Below, one piece after another: positions 1 to 11,800 of a stretch of 64,000 nucleotides of DNA; position 1 is the first letter of the stretch; each line of letters starts with the position of its first letter. The notes below the pieces were generated by a model, which did no database searches, was not told where the DNA came from, and saw only the letters and a program-made list of their open reading frames with translations. The DNA is from Agrocybe praecox (taxonomy: Eukaryota; Basidiomycota; Agaricomycetes; Agaricales; Agrocybaceae): NCBI GenBank assembly GCA_964017145.1, contig OZ024843.1, positions 859,001-923,000 of the forward strand, in the 5' to 3' direction. Position numbers and translations under genes: made by a program.

Positions 1-365
1 CTTATATGGTATCCAAATGCGGGTGTTATGTCACACATGAAATGTCGGCCTTGCACCTCTACTCGGTCCCTTCATTTATCGGTCATCCTGAAATACTCTG
101 TACCTTGAATTTGCCGCGGGGACTCTCGATTGTGCGATGCCGATGACATTCAGTGTTCATACGAATTTGAAGGGAATTTCAACAAAGTCAGCAGGTCATC
201 TAGAAGTTTGATCCACCTCAGAAATGCACTTGCAGAGTTCTCTTGATATCAATCTTCTATTCGGTCGCATAATCTTGGATGAAGCTTGGTCGGCGTCTCT
301 GTGAAGTATCAACCGTTTCAAGCTCACAGATTAATCGACTGCCCGGCCTCTTTGTGATGCTGAGG

Positions 366-373
366 TATAAAAA
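366..373 (+). promoter_or_regulatory. TATA box of the carbonic anhydrase gene
   Basis: The sequence TATAAAAA lies about 80 bases upstream of the start codon at 453, a usual distance for a fungal core promoter. No other gene begins nearby. The assignment rests on motif and spacing only. Confidence 0.5.
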
Positions 374-452
374 CATTCTCTGTCCCTACTACGTTTCTGC
401 AGAATCGAGCCTTGCATTCGATTTCCCCTGAACACCTTCACTCGCAACAAAT

Positions 453-1080
453 ATGTCGGATAACGTCGTATTTTCATCCTTGGACCAGAGGCCAACTGTT
501 AGTTGCATACATAACCCATCCTGCTCCTGCTGTGCTCGTCTAACAACAGTACCTCTCCATGCAGATCCTCTGGATAGGTTGTGCCGATGCCAGGGTTGCA
601 GAGACTAACGTCATCCCTGGAACTGAAATTTTTGTCCAGCGAAACGTTGCAAAGTAAGTATCGAGAGGCTAGACATACTACATAATCCAAGACGTTGATA
701 TTCTCTCTAGCCAATTCAACGAGTCGGACGCAAACGCAGCAGCCTGCGTCGCATTCCTGCTCAACCTCCCGTCTGTTCGCGAGGTGCTCGTTGTCGGTCA
801 TACTATGTGCGGAGGCGTCCAAGCATGCCACGAAACCGCACTCGGCCGCCCCCCACATCTTCATCCCGCCCTTCTGCAGTGGTTGGCCCCACTTCAACAA
901 CTCGCCAACTCCTTCGTACCGGGGAATCCATCCTTGAATGATCTCATCAAAGAGAATGTCCGCAGACAAGTGGTGAATGTACGAGAATTCGTGAACAGAT
1001 TACCTTTGGAAGGTCATCTTCCTGTGGAAGTGAGGGGTGCTATCTATCACATAGAGAGCGGCATACTCGAGCGTTTCTAA
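453..1080 (+). CDS. Beta-class carbonic anhydrase
   Basis: This enzyme interconverts carbon dioxide and bicarbonate, supplying bicarbonate for carboxylation and CO2 sensing in fungi. Three exons join in frame: 453-497, 565-653 and 711-1080, giving 167 residues. The zinc and catalytic residues of the beta class are visible: Cys-x-Asp-x-Arg in WIGCADARVAE near residue 20, and His-x-x-Cys in VVGHTMCGGV. The start is the only ATG that joins to exon 2 in frame and follows a TATA box. The protein is shorter than typical beta enzymes (about 200-230 residues), because the N-terminal helical arm before the first motif is only about 15 residues. No targeting peptide is evident, so a cytosolic location is inferred. 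Confidence 0.88.
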
Positions 1081-2827
1081 CTGGATATGGCATCCTCCGA
1101 CTTGAAGTTTCGTGGGTTTCTTTTCTCAAAACAGGAGAGAAAAAGGCTTTTGAACGGAAACAGATGTATCAAATATAAATAGGAGATAATCCCAAAATAC
1201 AACCCTTGGATTCGTCGTTACTGGATGCTAGTGTTTATCTATATCAAGTACCACAAAAAAATGTACAAGACTCGACGCGTGCACATGTGCTAAGATGAAT
1301 AAGGGCAGATCATTCCGCGCTTTTGAGCGTGGGTTGTACACGATTTCCGTATTTCTCCGTGAGGTTGGACAATGCTCAAGTTTTTCATCCAAAATTACCT
1401 TACCCAACGAAACACCAGCTCACTCGGTCACAAGTTGGCTACACAAAAAATCATTATTTTCAATCGAAGCACTGGAGCTGGGGCTCAGAACTGTAATTCG
1501 TGAACGAGACAACATTATCTGCCCAAAACATAAGACAGCTATCGTGGAATCTTCGGGAAAAGGTTATAACATACATCTTGGTATCCCTCCAATATCACAT
1601 CCTCCAAAAGCCTAGACGTGGTTGACTTACAAGTTTAGAAGAAGAAAAAGGCTTTCAGGAAGCCTCTTACACCACGTCCACACATCTGTGCCAGTTCACT
1701 TCCCAAAGTATCAAATGTACTCTCTCCCAGGATACTCTTGGCTTTCTTTCGTCTCTCCAACCCGTGCATTCGGTTATCAGGAACGTTTAATTCGTTATTT
1801 ATTCAATTTTAAAAGGGGATACAATGAACCTCACTGACACTTGTTCAGCCATATTAACCTTGTTCATACGTATTTGGGGACAAAAAAGCAGACAACCTCG
1901 TAGAATTATTCCGGGACATGGTTCTGTCGTCGTGTCAACCCACACGGCTTTACGCTTACATATTTCCACATCGTCCGTTGATCGTCCGCTGGACGACCCC
2001 TCGAGGATTTCAAGAACACAAAACAACTTGTCAATGGTAACATCATTCCATTTTGGACTCTTAAACTATGAACTTTTTCCTCATTTGCGTTTAAACTTGA
2101 CTGGTGACTTCCGAATTTGTTAGATTAGTATTCTCAATATTACTGAACTAGGACATATTCAAAACTTAGTATATATATTGTAGTTACTTAGTGTAGATGT
2201 TGCCCTACGAGATCAACCCAGTGTAAACCTCGGCTTAAATCTTTTCTATTTCCAGATCTGGACCAAGTCATCTTCAGGCCATAAAGAGCAGTCGAAAGTA
2301 TTTCTAGAAAAATATTCTGGTGGTTTGATTAACCCCTCATGTATAAGGTCAGTGTTGCAGAGATACCCATTCTTTTAGGTGGGATATGTACCTATGAGGC
2401 TTGTATGAGCGGGGGGGAAAACAATGCTAACTTTATGATAAATTTATTTCGGTGGCGCGTCTCCTTAGATCCTAGTACCGCGTCGGTGAGGACAACCGTT
2501 TGAGCAGAAATCAGCCCCCCTTCCACTTATAAATATAACATCAGTAAAGACTCCCAAAATTCCCGAAGAGATTCCCGAGGAACCTGCCTACAGTAACAGC
2601 CTCAAGACTAGTGAATGACTGACAAAGAGAAGACCATACAAGTAACAGAACTGATGTATCAAATTACACACCCACATGCCTCTCTTTCCTGATAGCTTCC
2701 TCAATAACAGATTGATTAAAACCTAGATAATCTACATGGGTATAGAATTCGGAAGATACATGTATGGGGGGAGGAAGATAGATGGGTCCGGTAACTGAAT
2801 TACCTCAATCGAGCACGACAGAAGCAC
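1081..2827. other. Intergenic region between convergent 3' ends
   Basis: This 1.7-kb stretch lies between the end of the carbonic anhydrase gene (+) and the end of VPS41 (-). It is AT-rich with scattered short open frames, for example at 1295-1615 on the plus strand. None shows a recognisable motif, splice partner or family resemblance. I see no RNA gene or transposon ends. Confidence 0.5.
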
Positions 2828-5800
2828 TCATTGTCCCTCGCCGTTCTTATGACACACGGGGCATCCATGGCTTATTCGCCCCTTAATCATAGATTCCCTT
2901 CAATCCCAAGCAGTCATGTTAGTGCTGCCATTAATCTAGGTGGAGGTGGTACCAACTCACAAGGCTATATTTCCACTTATACCGCGAGCGGTTGAATTCA
3001 CGAAGAATGCATCATCGGACGATAGTGGTAAATTCTCTGCGCCGTCCACGCATGACACGTGAACAACATGCCGACAGAGAAAAAGAAGCGTCAAAGAAGT
3101 ATCATGTAGCGTCCGTGAACATATCTTGCACACGGTTGAAGCTAAGCAAAAAGAGAAATCAACTACTCGTCACACGCACAAGAGTAAATTGAACACCAAC
3201 GAGAAAGGAAGAATCCACTAGATTGGTTGTGTTGCAATTTCTTTGAAAGATCAGAGCTATCGCCATTCAGAATTGTTTGGCAGCCTTCCAGAAGGGAAAT
3301 TTGCAAATGGAAATCTTGCAGGATTTTGATCAAAGCTTCCTTCAGCCCCGGTATCTCAAGGCCATTCTTTATTCGTCGGATGAGACGAATTGGGCTGATT
3401 TCCACGCCAATATTCTCTAGTAAGCCACGAATGAACGCTAGAAAAAAATTGTAATCATTAGATTAATATGAATGTTAATTATTTCCCTCGCCTTACCTGG
3501 TCTCGTCTCAGAATACCTCAACAAGTCTTCCCAAAGATCGTCATCGCTCTGCTCTTTCGCAAAATCGATGGCCCGGTGAACGTCTCCCAATCGTTCAATG
3601 ATAAGAGTTAACGCCTTCTTGTTATTTCCCATTCGGCCTAAAAGGAAGACCATTTCCGGTACCAAATCCCGCTCTTGGCATTCTTTATATGCCTGGCGAA
3701 TAGTAAGTAAGCAAAGCCAACATATCAAGGCGAATAAACGGCAGAATTACCATCTCGAGATTGTACGAGCTACTTGCTCGAAGGAAATCGATTAACCGCG
3801 AGGTTGCGTATTCAGCATACATTCGAACCTGAATGATTGATCAGGCCAATGGTTTGAATTAAATACCAAGGTGAAGGGTTACCTGGAGATCAGCAAACTC
3901 GGTCACTAATTGAGCATCCTTATGTACAAGAGCGTCCAGGTATAGGAAGAGATAGTAAGGCCGTTGCTGCAGCTGTTGGACTACTCTAGCAATCTATGAA
4001 AATATCAAGTAAATATTCCAATAAATATGCACAAACGGAACAACATACAGGGATAGAATGGACGTTGTCAACGAGCAACTTGATGGCATCGCTTTCGACC
4101 TCTTCATGTGTCTCTGAAGCCGCCTTTCTTTTTTCCATCAATTCATGATCGAATTCTATGAGTAGTAATACTTGATCTTGAACGTCGGTGAAAAGGTTGT
4201 TGTCACGGATGAAATCGAATACATTCGGTCGACGAAGACGGAGGCAGTAAGGTAAGGCTTTGCCGTACTGGCGGTTGGAGGTATACCTTGGTTAAAATAA
4301 ATCAATAAAGTTTACACAAAAGAAAGAAACAAAAATAATAATATTACAGCTCAGCGAGACATTCCATAAGGATGGTCGAACTACCACTAGAAGAAATTGT
4401 CGATGACGTTGAAGCTGTATTGTCCAATTCCGCCTTCACAGCTACGATTACGGCGGATATATCATAAATCTGTCTTGGCCACTCTTTGACTGTTTTAAGG
4501 AGAGTCTAAGAGTCATGAGTGCGATAATGGACAGAAAAGGAAGAGCAGCGCACTTGTCTGTCGTGGATTAAAAAGTGGGCTAATATCATCTCGTAGATGA
4601 CATGGTCTAATCGAGGATTTTCCTTGGGGACATAAGGAATGATAGCCTACAATATACGGTGAGACCCCAGACACATATTACAGAGACCCATACTGACCTG
4701 GAGTTCTTTACGTTGTGCATAAATGAATATCCAATGTTCCCATTTCGTTGCATCACGACCACAAACTTTTGGACATAACTGTGCAGCTCGAGCAAAGTCG
4801 CCTATGATTGAAATTCAATACTTCATCTTACATTGTCAAAAAACACCCAAGTACATACCCTCATGCACAAGATGTTCGATGAACTTCTGTCCAATGGCCC
4901 TCGAGTCGAGAAGAACCTTCCCATTCTTGTCGATTTCCGGTGATGAAACACCAGTTGCTGCCTCTTCGGCTTCTAGCTTTTCGACTTCGGATAATGCTTC
5001 CTCGAAGCGACCTTTCTCCACGAGCCATTCGACATGGTCTCGTCTGTCTCGGGGCATGACGCGGACCAAGTCTCTTGGGCTCATAACTACATAAGATCTG
5101 TCCTCATCGTGTGTCGTGGGATCGTCAGAGTTGGATACTTCAACGACCGTATAATCGTTACAGCCCCAGCGATGGTAGTCCAAGATAGTTAGCGCATCGG
5201 ATGCAAGTTCCTCGCCAGCACGCGATATGATTCGCATTTCCGGTCTTTCAGCCTGTTTCCGTGCCTGTCGCCTGCGGTCGTCCGTCATTTCGTCCGTGTC
5301 GTCAAAAGTTTCTGGAGGAGTGTACGCAACGATTAAAAATGAGGTAAGAGTTTGTCGTTGCTGAATCTTTGGACCATCTTGTTTCAAGGATTCAGGAAGA
5401 CCGTCAATGAGATTGGAAGGTAAGACGGGAGTAGGATGTGGTACAATTCCAGCCACCATGCAATCGAGCTTGAAGACAGCAGTTACTTCGACCAGAAGTG
5501 ACGGTGAGCTAGTTACGCCTGGAATATTATTTGGTCGTGCACGTATACGAGCTACCCTGATATAATTGGCCCATGCAATCAATAGGGTAGAATCATCTTG
5601 CCAATGAAGAGTGCATTTGAAAAGATCAGCGCGTGGGCCATCTTTCCCTCTATCAATGAAAGCTACCCGCTGCTGTGCCGAATGATCATAGATTTTGACG
5701 CCCTGATTAACAAACGTCAATTACGCGTTGGAAGCGGAAACTGTCATAACGAAGAAGACTGACAAGATCATTTGCCCATGCAATGAATCTTCCTCGCCAC

Positions 5801-6640
5801 CTGACCTGCCAAATTGGTCCTTCACCCGAGTGGATTGTCGTCTCTTTATGTCCTAGCCAACCTTTCTCCCGCAGCACCAAGGCGCCAGACAAGCCACCGC
5901 AGACAAATGCTCGAGTGCCTTTCTTCGCAAAGTTGGGTTCCATCGCGACTGTGCGCATCGGACGCTTTATATCGAAAGAATAATGCTCAGGTGTTGACAG
6001 CGAATGGACGACGACCTGTCCTGAGCGAGAGAATCTGTAAATACGATCCATTTCTTCAAATGAAACAGAGCTGACCATCTATAGATGCTGTAGCAACGAA
6101 GTCGGCCGTTGCATCAAGAGAAATATCCACTACTGAGGCCACATGAGGTTTATATGACTTTATCCTGTTGCCGGACAAGTCGAGAATATGTATAATGCCT
6201 GCATGTGTTCCTAGAGCCTGTAATGACGACACCATGCATTCAGCGACGCGTTTGCAGCATGGATAATGTGTTTATACCATTATTTTATTTGAGACGGCCA
6301 ATGCAGACGCTGAATCCTTCTTGAATAAATCAGGGATAGCTCCTGTAATTCTCGCATATTTCAACGAAGGCTCCTCTTCTTCGTATTCCTCCTCGTCTTC
6401 TTCCTCTTCCTCTTCCTCTTCGTCCTCTTCGTCCTCGCCATCGTCATCTTGCGATCCCACGGCACCATTATCCTCTTTGCTTTCTTCCCCTTCAGAGTTG
6501 GCGTCGTTGTCTTCTTCACCAGAAAAGTCAGAAAGTGGTGTTGGACTCGCTGTATTTCGCGCAGGTTCCTCTTCAGGATGAACTCCATTACCCTCCTTTT
6601 TCCCAGGAGATGCGCTACTTGACTCTCCAGAGGTAGACAT
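2828..6640 (-). CDS. VPS41: Vacuolar protein sorting-associated protein 41 (HOPS subunit)
   Basis: VPS41 is the HOPS tethering subunit that acts in AP-3 vesicle and endosome fusion with the vacuole. The start at 6640 gives a Ser/Glu-rich N-terminus with a long acidic run. A beta-propeller follows (for example ARITGAIPDLFKKD and GLSGALVLREKGWLGHKE), then a helical clathrin-repeat region. The C-terminus is a RING-H2-like domain assembled from three exons. Exon ends at 3201, 3141-2961 and 2897-2828 join in frame and give CKIC, CRHVVHVSC and finally HGCPVCHKN before the stop. The last intron has a CTAAC branch site. Length and domain order match the family. The gene is divergent from CHS5, with about 230 bp between the two starts. 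Confidence 0.9.
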
Positions 6641-6868
6641 TCCAGTAGTCCCACAGACTCGTACAGGAGATAAAAGGCGTGGATGCAGGCTGTAATGGAA
6701 AGACTCCTTAGGAGCGTCTGCCAGAGTACCGGCAACTTCCCCTTAGTAGTATAAACGAGGTGTGAAATAATTACTGTTTTTGGCCAAGTGACGCGGGCCT
6801 TGCAACGTTAGCGCGACTGTAGGGTTAACATAGGTTAGCACCGCACCACCCGTACCTATCATCTCAAA

Positions 6869-8546
6869 ATGTCTCTTCAAAAGTCTCCGGATAGCTTCAC
6901 TTTCACCGTTGGAAAGCTCGGTATGTACAATCGAAACATTGTACGCATGATTACTCATGAAAACATCCCGTTAGATGCTGGAATGGCGGTATGCCGTACA
7001 TCATTTATTCACTGAACCACGGTCAATTTATTCTGTGTTTCTCTCAGATTTTGCTAGGAGAGCGGGCACATCTTATAGAATTTCCTTCGGTTCTCCTACC
7101 GCCTGGCGCAACTACAGGATCAATCGTGAATATTGCCGTACATCAAAATCATTCTGAAGAGAAGAAGCGTGAAACGGAGTTCTGGAACCTCCAAGACGAT
7201 ATTCTGAACGAGTTTGGACAGGAGACGCCCGAGGCGCCTAAACTTACCGTGAGTGCTCTAGTACTTCAACAATGCGTTTCATGCCGACTGGTGTAAAAGG
7301 TTCGCAACATTACCCAAACCTCTGTGACACTGGAATGGCCACCAATCAAACTGGCCAAGGCCAAGCTTCGGTCCTTAGACATCTACAGAAACGGAGAACG
7401 TCTCTCAGCGATTCCATCACCCTTGACAAACACGACTACGAAACATTCCGGAATGGACATAGACACGGATTATACTTTCCAATTGATTCTACGCACGACT
7501 GCGGGCACCTTCCCATCAAACGTTCTCAACGTCAGGACACACACAATGTCGGACACCTCTGGAATCTGCGTGTGCTTTGGAAATGTACAAGACCCAGTGT
7601 TATTGGAGAACGCCAAACTTGCTCTCAGAGAAATGGGTGCCAAGTGGACTGATTCGATTCAAATTGACACTTCACATTTTGTCTGCACTACCCCCGCGGC
7701 AACGCCCACTGGTGCAAATGCAACGGGAAACACTAGTGGAGCACCTGGTGTTGCATATCAGCGAGCACTGCAACTCAGTATACCCGTTGTTCAACCTCAC
7801 TGGATTTTAGCTTGTCATGCGAATAAGAGGTATGTCGACTGATACCCGCGAAAAGTATTGGCACTCATCTTCGATGTATCAGAATGGTCCCTATCGCATC
7901 TTTCTATCTTGGAGCTACTTCAAATACTCCGGCAACCTCTACATTCAATCGCCCTCAATCCATGTCACAAGCATCACTGCCCTTTTCTCCCGCAAGTCCA
8001 CCACCAAACAATAGGTCCAATCCTGCGTCGTACCGCGCGTCAATGCCGCCACCCTCCAGGCCAGAGGCCTCCCCAGGACTTGCGTCTGCATTCGTCAATC
8101 AACCGTCATCCGCTGCGGAGAATAGGCCACGACAGTTTGAGCCTACAGTGGAGGAAGAAGATCCGGATACCGAGTCTGTACAACTTGAGAGGACCACAAG
8201 TGGTGCGTCTGCGGGCTCGAGCACAAAGCAGGAGAAACGAAAAAGCAGAGTGGGAAGCATGAACAAGGAGTTTAAATTCCCACCTCCGACCCCTCCGGCC
8301 ACCAATGCTACGGAGACTACCACTCAAGAAGGCGATGCCAAAGAGTCTGCTACTGATTCTACTCCATCGCCACCACTTGAACGGTCAGCAGCTAAGAGTG
8401 AGAACAGACAATCAGCCGTGATCAATCCTGCAAATATTGAAGTTCCAGCGCCTCCCCCTATGGAGAAGGAGATTCCACTCAGTCGTATTTCCCTCGATTC
8501 TGGGGAAGATGATGTTGGAGATACTGTGGACATTCCATTGAACTAG
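6869..8546 (+). CDS. CHS5: Chitin biosynthesis protein CHS5 (exomer scaffold)
   Basis: CHS5 is the scaffold of exomer, the trans-Golgi cargo adaptor that exports chitin synthase. Exons 6869-6920, 6975-6988 and 7048 onward join in frame, giving MSLQKSPDSFTFTVGKLDAG followed by the conserved HLIEFPSVLLPPG dimerisation segment. A fibronectin type III domain follows (NITQTSVTLEWPPIKLAKA, then RTHTMSDTSGICVCFG). Next is a BRCT domain ending in VVQPHWILACHANKR, spliced into MVPIASFYLGA. The remaining roughly 200 residues are a low-complexity Ser/Pro/Glu tail, as in other CHS5 proteins. The second exon is only 14 nt. The assignment rests on the FN3-BRCT order and the matching N-terminus. Confidence 0.92.
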
Positions 8547-8874
8547 AGATGCATTAGTCTCCTCCCGTTAATTTATGAAATTGACTGTTTTACACTACGT
8601 ATACGTATACCTCATTACTGTTGCTTTACTTTGGTTACATAGGACCTTTTTATAATTGATCCATACCCGTAATTCCTTTTTACATCTTCGCGCGAGGCAT
8701 GTCCTGAAAAGGTAATTATTTCCCATTTCGTTTGTAAGGGGCTTGCTGGGAACCTAGTTCTAACTGCTTGCGGAAAGGAAATCATGCAGAGGGTGTTTTT
8801 TGAGCAATATTTGCATATACTTATATTTACAGTTAACACAATTTGGATGAGTCTTATACACTTGATTTGACGGG
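8547..8874. other. Convergent intergenic spacer
   Basis: About 330 bp separate the 3' ends of CHS5 (+) and the Dicer-like gene (-). The spacer is AT-rich, has a short alternating stretch near 8598, and shows no coding or RNA signal. Confidence 0.5.
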
Positions 8875-11800
8875 TTATTTCTGGGGTGAAGTCGATGTTT
8901 TTGCTTTCTTCTTCTTCGGCTTGTTCTTCTTCTTGAGGGTCTCATAACCTACACCCACATCCCTAAGCTTGAACTCCTTGATTGCCATCTCAGCCGCAAG
9001 ATACTTCGCCTCCTCCTGGCTAGGCTTTCCCCTCCACGGCTCAGTAACCTTCACTTCTTCTTTTCCATCCACCAAAATCGTACAGCTGACATCGCCCTTT
9101 TCCCGTTCGATGACATATTCAATGGTTTTGTCGTGCTTCTGAGACCACAAAGCTAATCGGGAGACTGGGTGTAGGATATCCACGTCGTCTTTAACAATGT
9201 GCTCCAGGAGAGGCATAATTCCCAACGTGACCAAAACCTCCTTGACGACAGACATGGACCCTTCTGAATCGAGGAATATAGCACCGATAATACTTTCGAT
9301 CATGTCGCTGAAGAATTTGGGTGCTTGCAAACGAGTAAGGGCTGCCCATGGAAATATAGATTCGTGCATGAGACTTTCCTCAATTTCGTCCTTCCTTTTA
9401 CAGTATCGAGTGAAAGTGTTTAGTTGATCTTCAAGAACCTTGGAATTAGAGTGTAAAAGACATCTCCACAGATGTATGTCCTGAGTATCCCTGGGGACTT
9501 CAATCACCCCATCTTCATTAGGCCGGGGTATGGCAGCGTCGACGACTGTATGTGTCTTTAAGCAAATGTAGGCTAAAATATGCCCATTGACGACGGCCGA
9601 TTTACGGAGATGCATATGCCCAGGACTGTAATTCTTTCCAGGAGCATGATACAAATAATCGGTAACAATCATGTCGAGTACGGAATCGCCGAGAAACTCC
9701 ATACGCTCGTATGACGGGGCCCGACTATCACTCTGGTAGCTGCCGTGTGTGAGGGCTTCAATTAAAAGAAGTTTGTGTTTGAAAGTATAGCCAAGCATGC
9801 TTTCAACATCCCCCAATTGAGGTGGCAAATTTGCGACCTCTTCGTCCGTAAGCCGTTCAACCCGCGACAGGACTTGATTTATGCGGGCTGGGATTGGTTC
9901 CCACTTCATTCCAAGGTTGAAAAACTTGAGGCATTCGTAGCCGAATGAAAAGCCACCATAAAGGTAAGCTGCACCAGTTACAGACTCAACCACGTCCGCG
10001 AGAACTAGGAAAATATATATGTGGGTTTACAATGGAAGGAGAAACGGAGAAAAAGCCGAACCTTTCGTCGACAACTGTTGGTCCTTCTTGGATTTCTTCT
10101 TCTTAACACGCGAAGAATCTTTACCCTGTTCCTGTGAGGCCGCCTCTAGCGTGGGTGAAGGTGCTTGGTCATTTGATCCTCCTTGAATGATAAAGTACTT
10201 CGGCTTCCACTTTTTACCCAGCATAATATCTTTTGTGACGGTGAGTTTAATGTATTTTTGACATACAACATGTTCAATCTTACTTACCCCTTATAATCCA
10301 CCTATAAAGGCCCCTAGATATATCTTCTTTGGCAAGTCGCACATTAGACACAGCGTGATCTTTTTTCCTCGTAAGGTACCCTTCATGCCAGAGAGGATAT
10401 TCGGCAAGAAGCTGTAAACCTGCGGTAAACTTCAGGACGGCATCTCCTAGCGTTTCCATTCGTTGATAATTCAGTTTTTCCCCGGATGATGGTGCCGTTA
10501 TAGCAGTAGTCAGCAATGCAATTGATATGTTTTCCAGAGGAGTGGAGCTAAAGAGATTCTTGCGTAATGAATTGGCCGTCGCCGACATAGAAAGAGATCG
10601 AAGAACAGAAGGCAATAGAAAGGCATAATCGGTTTCTTCGGGCGACTGCAGCACAACACCAGAAAATCGTGGTAGGAGATAAATCAATGGCGGTGATTGG
10701 ACTTCTGAGGTATCATCCCGTTTCGACGCAGAAATTGGTATCAAGAAGTTAGTCCTTGGAGGATATGCTTGAACAACCAACAAAGGATAAGTTACTTCAA
10801 CGTCACTGAAGTGCTTGCCGTATCGCTCTTTCAGTCCTTCCTCTTCCTCGGGGGATAGAGGATCATGTTGCCAGCCAATAAATTTGAATGGTCTTCCCAT
10901 CCCAATATGCCTATGGACCAGCGTCAGATCGGAGGGATGCCCAAAATTTTCTCCAAAATCGTCTGCCCTAACCATGAAGTGGTGAGGATGCCGTTCTGGG
11001 GTTTCTTTTCTGGCATTGACAAGCCAAGATCGACGGATATCCCATGTCGTATCGAAATCATCTATAGGGAGAAGTAGGTACGAGAAATCGAGATTATCCC
11101 ATTCCATACGGGTATTATTTAGACCCCAAAAAATTCGCCTAGTGTAGTGTTGTGCTTTGGACAGAAGCCGTTCGCTTAGGGTTTGTCGACCAACGTTTAC
11201 AACGGAGGTTCGAATAACAGGCAGGCCTGATCGATAGAGTTTCGGACCTTCCTCCAAGTCGAGAGAAATTATCTCTGATTTCGTAAAGAGATACAGCGGA
11301 GGTAAACCCTCTATGGTAAGTTCAGAACACTGCCAAGAATCGTCTGTGGGATCCTCCGGCGCCCATGGGTCGACACTCATGGTTATTTTAGCGAAGCCTG
11401 CTCGCTTTTCGACGTCAGCTAGCATGGCTTTCACTTCATCTTCTAGCTCGGGCTCAACCACACTAGTGATGGGCAATAAATTGTCGTTCAAGAGCCCTGC
11501 CTCAAAAAGGCATTTGTAGGCCTTGAAAGCGGCATGCCGATGAGCAGAAATGATGGATTTATAAATTCTTTCGGTACTAAATTGACGCTCGGGAAGCGGT
11601 AAGGATCGAGGCAAAGTAACTTTCGATCCATATGGACCATTGTATGCTGCCTGAGGTCGGAGGGCTTCTGCAAGCGCATGCCATCCTTCTGGGAACTCAG
11701 GTGGGTCGATGTCATATAGTGGTCGGTTATCTGCGTGTGCAGTATTGGGGATGACCGCGCAGAAATGTGACAAATGTGAAACGGCAGAATGGAGTGTGAG

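Noticed and set aside
1295..1615. 106-codon plus-strand frame downstream of carbonic anhydrase
   Set aside because: No family resemblance, no splice partner, and it lies in AT-rich spacer between two convergent genes.
6321..6581. Ser-rich frame on the plus strand
   Set aside because: It is the antisense shadow of the Glu-rich leader of VPS41.
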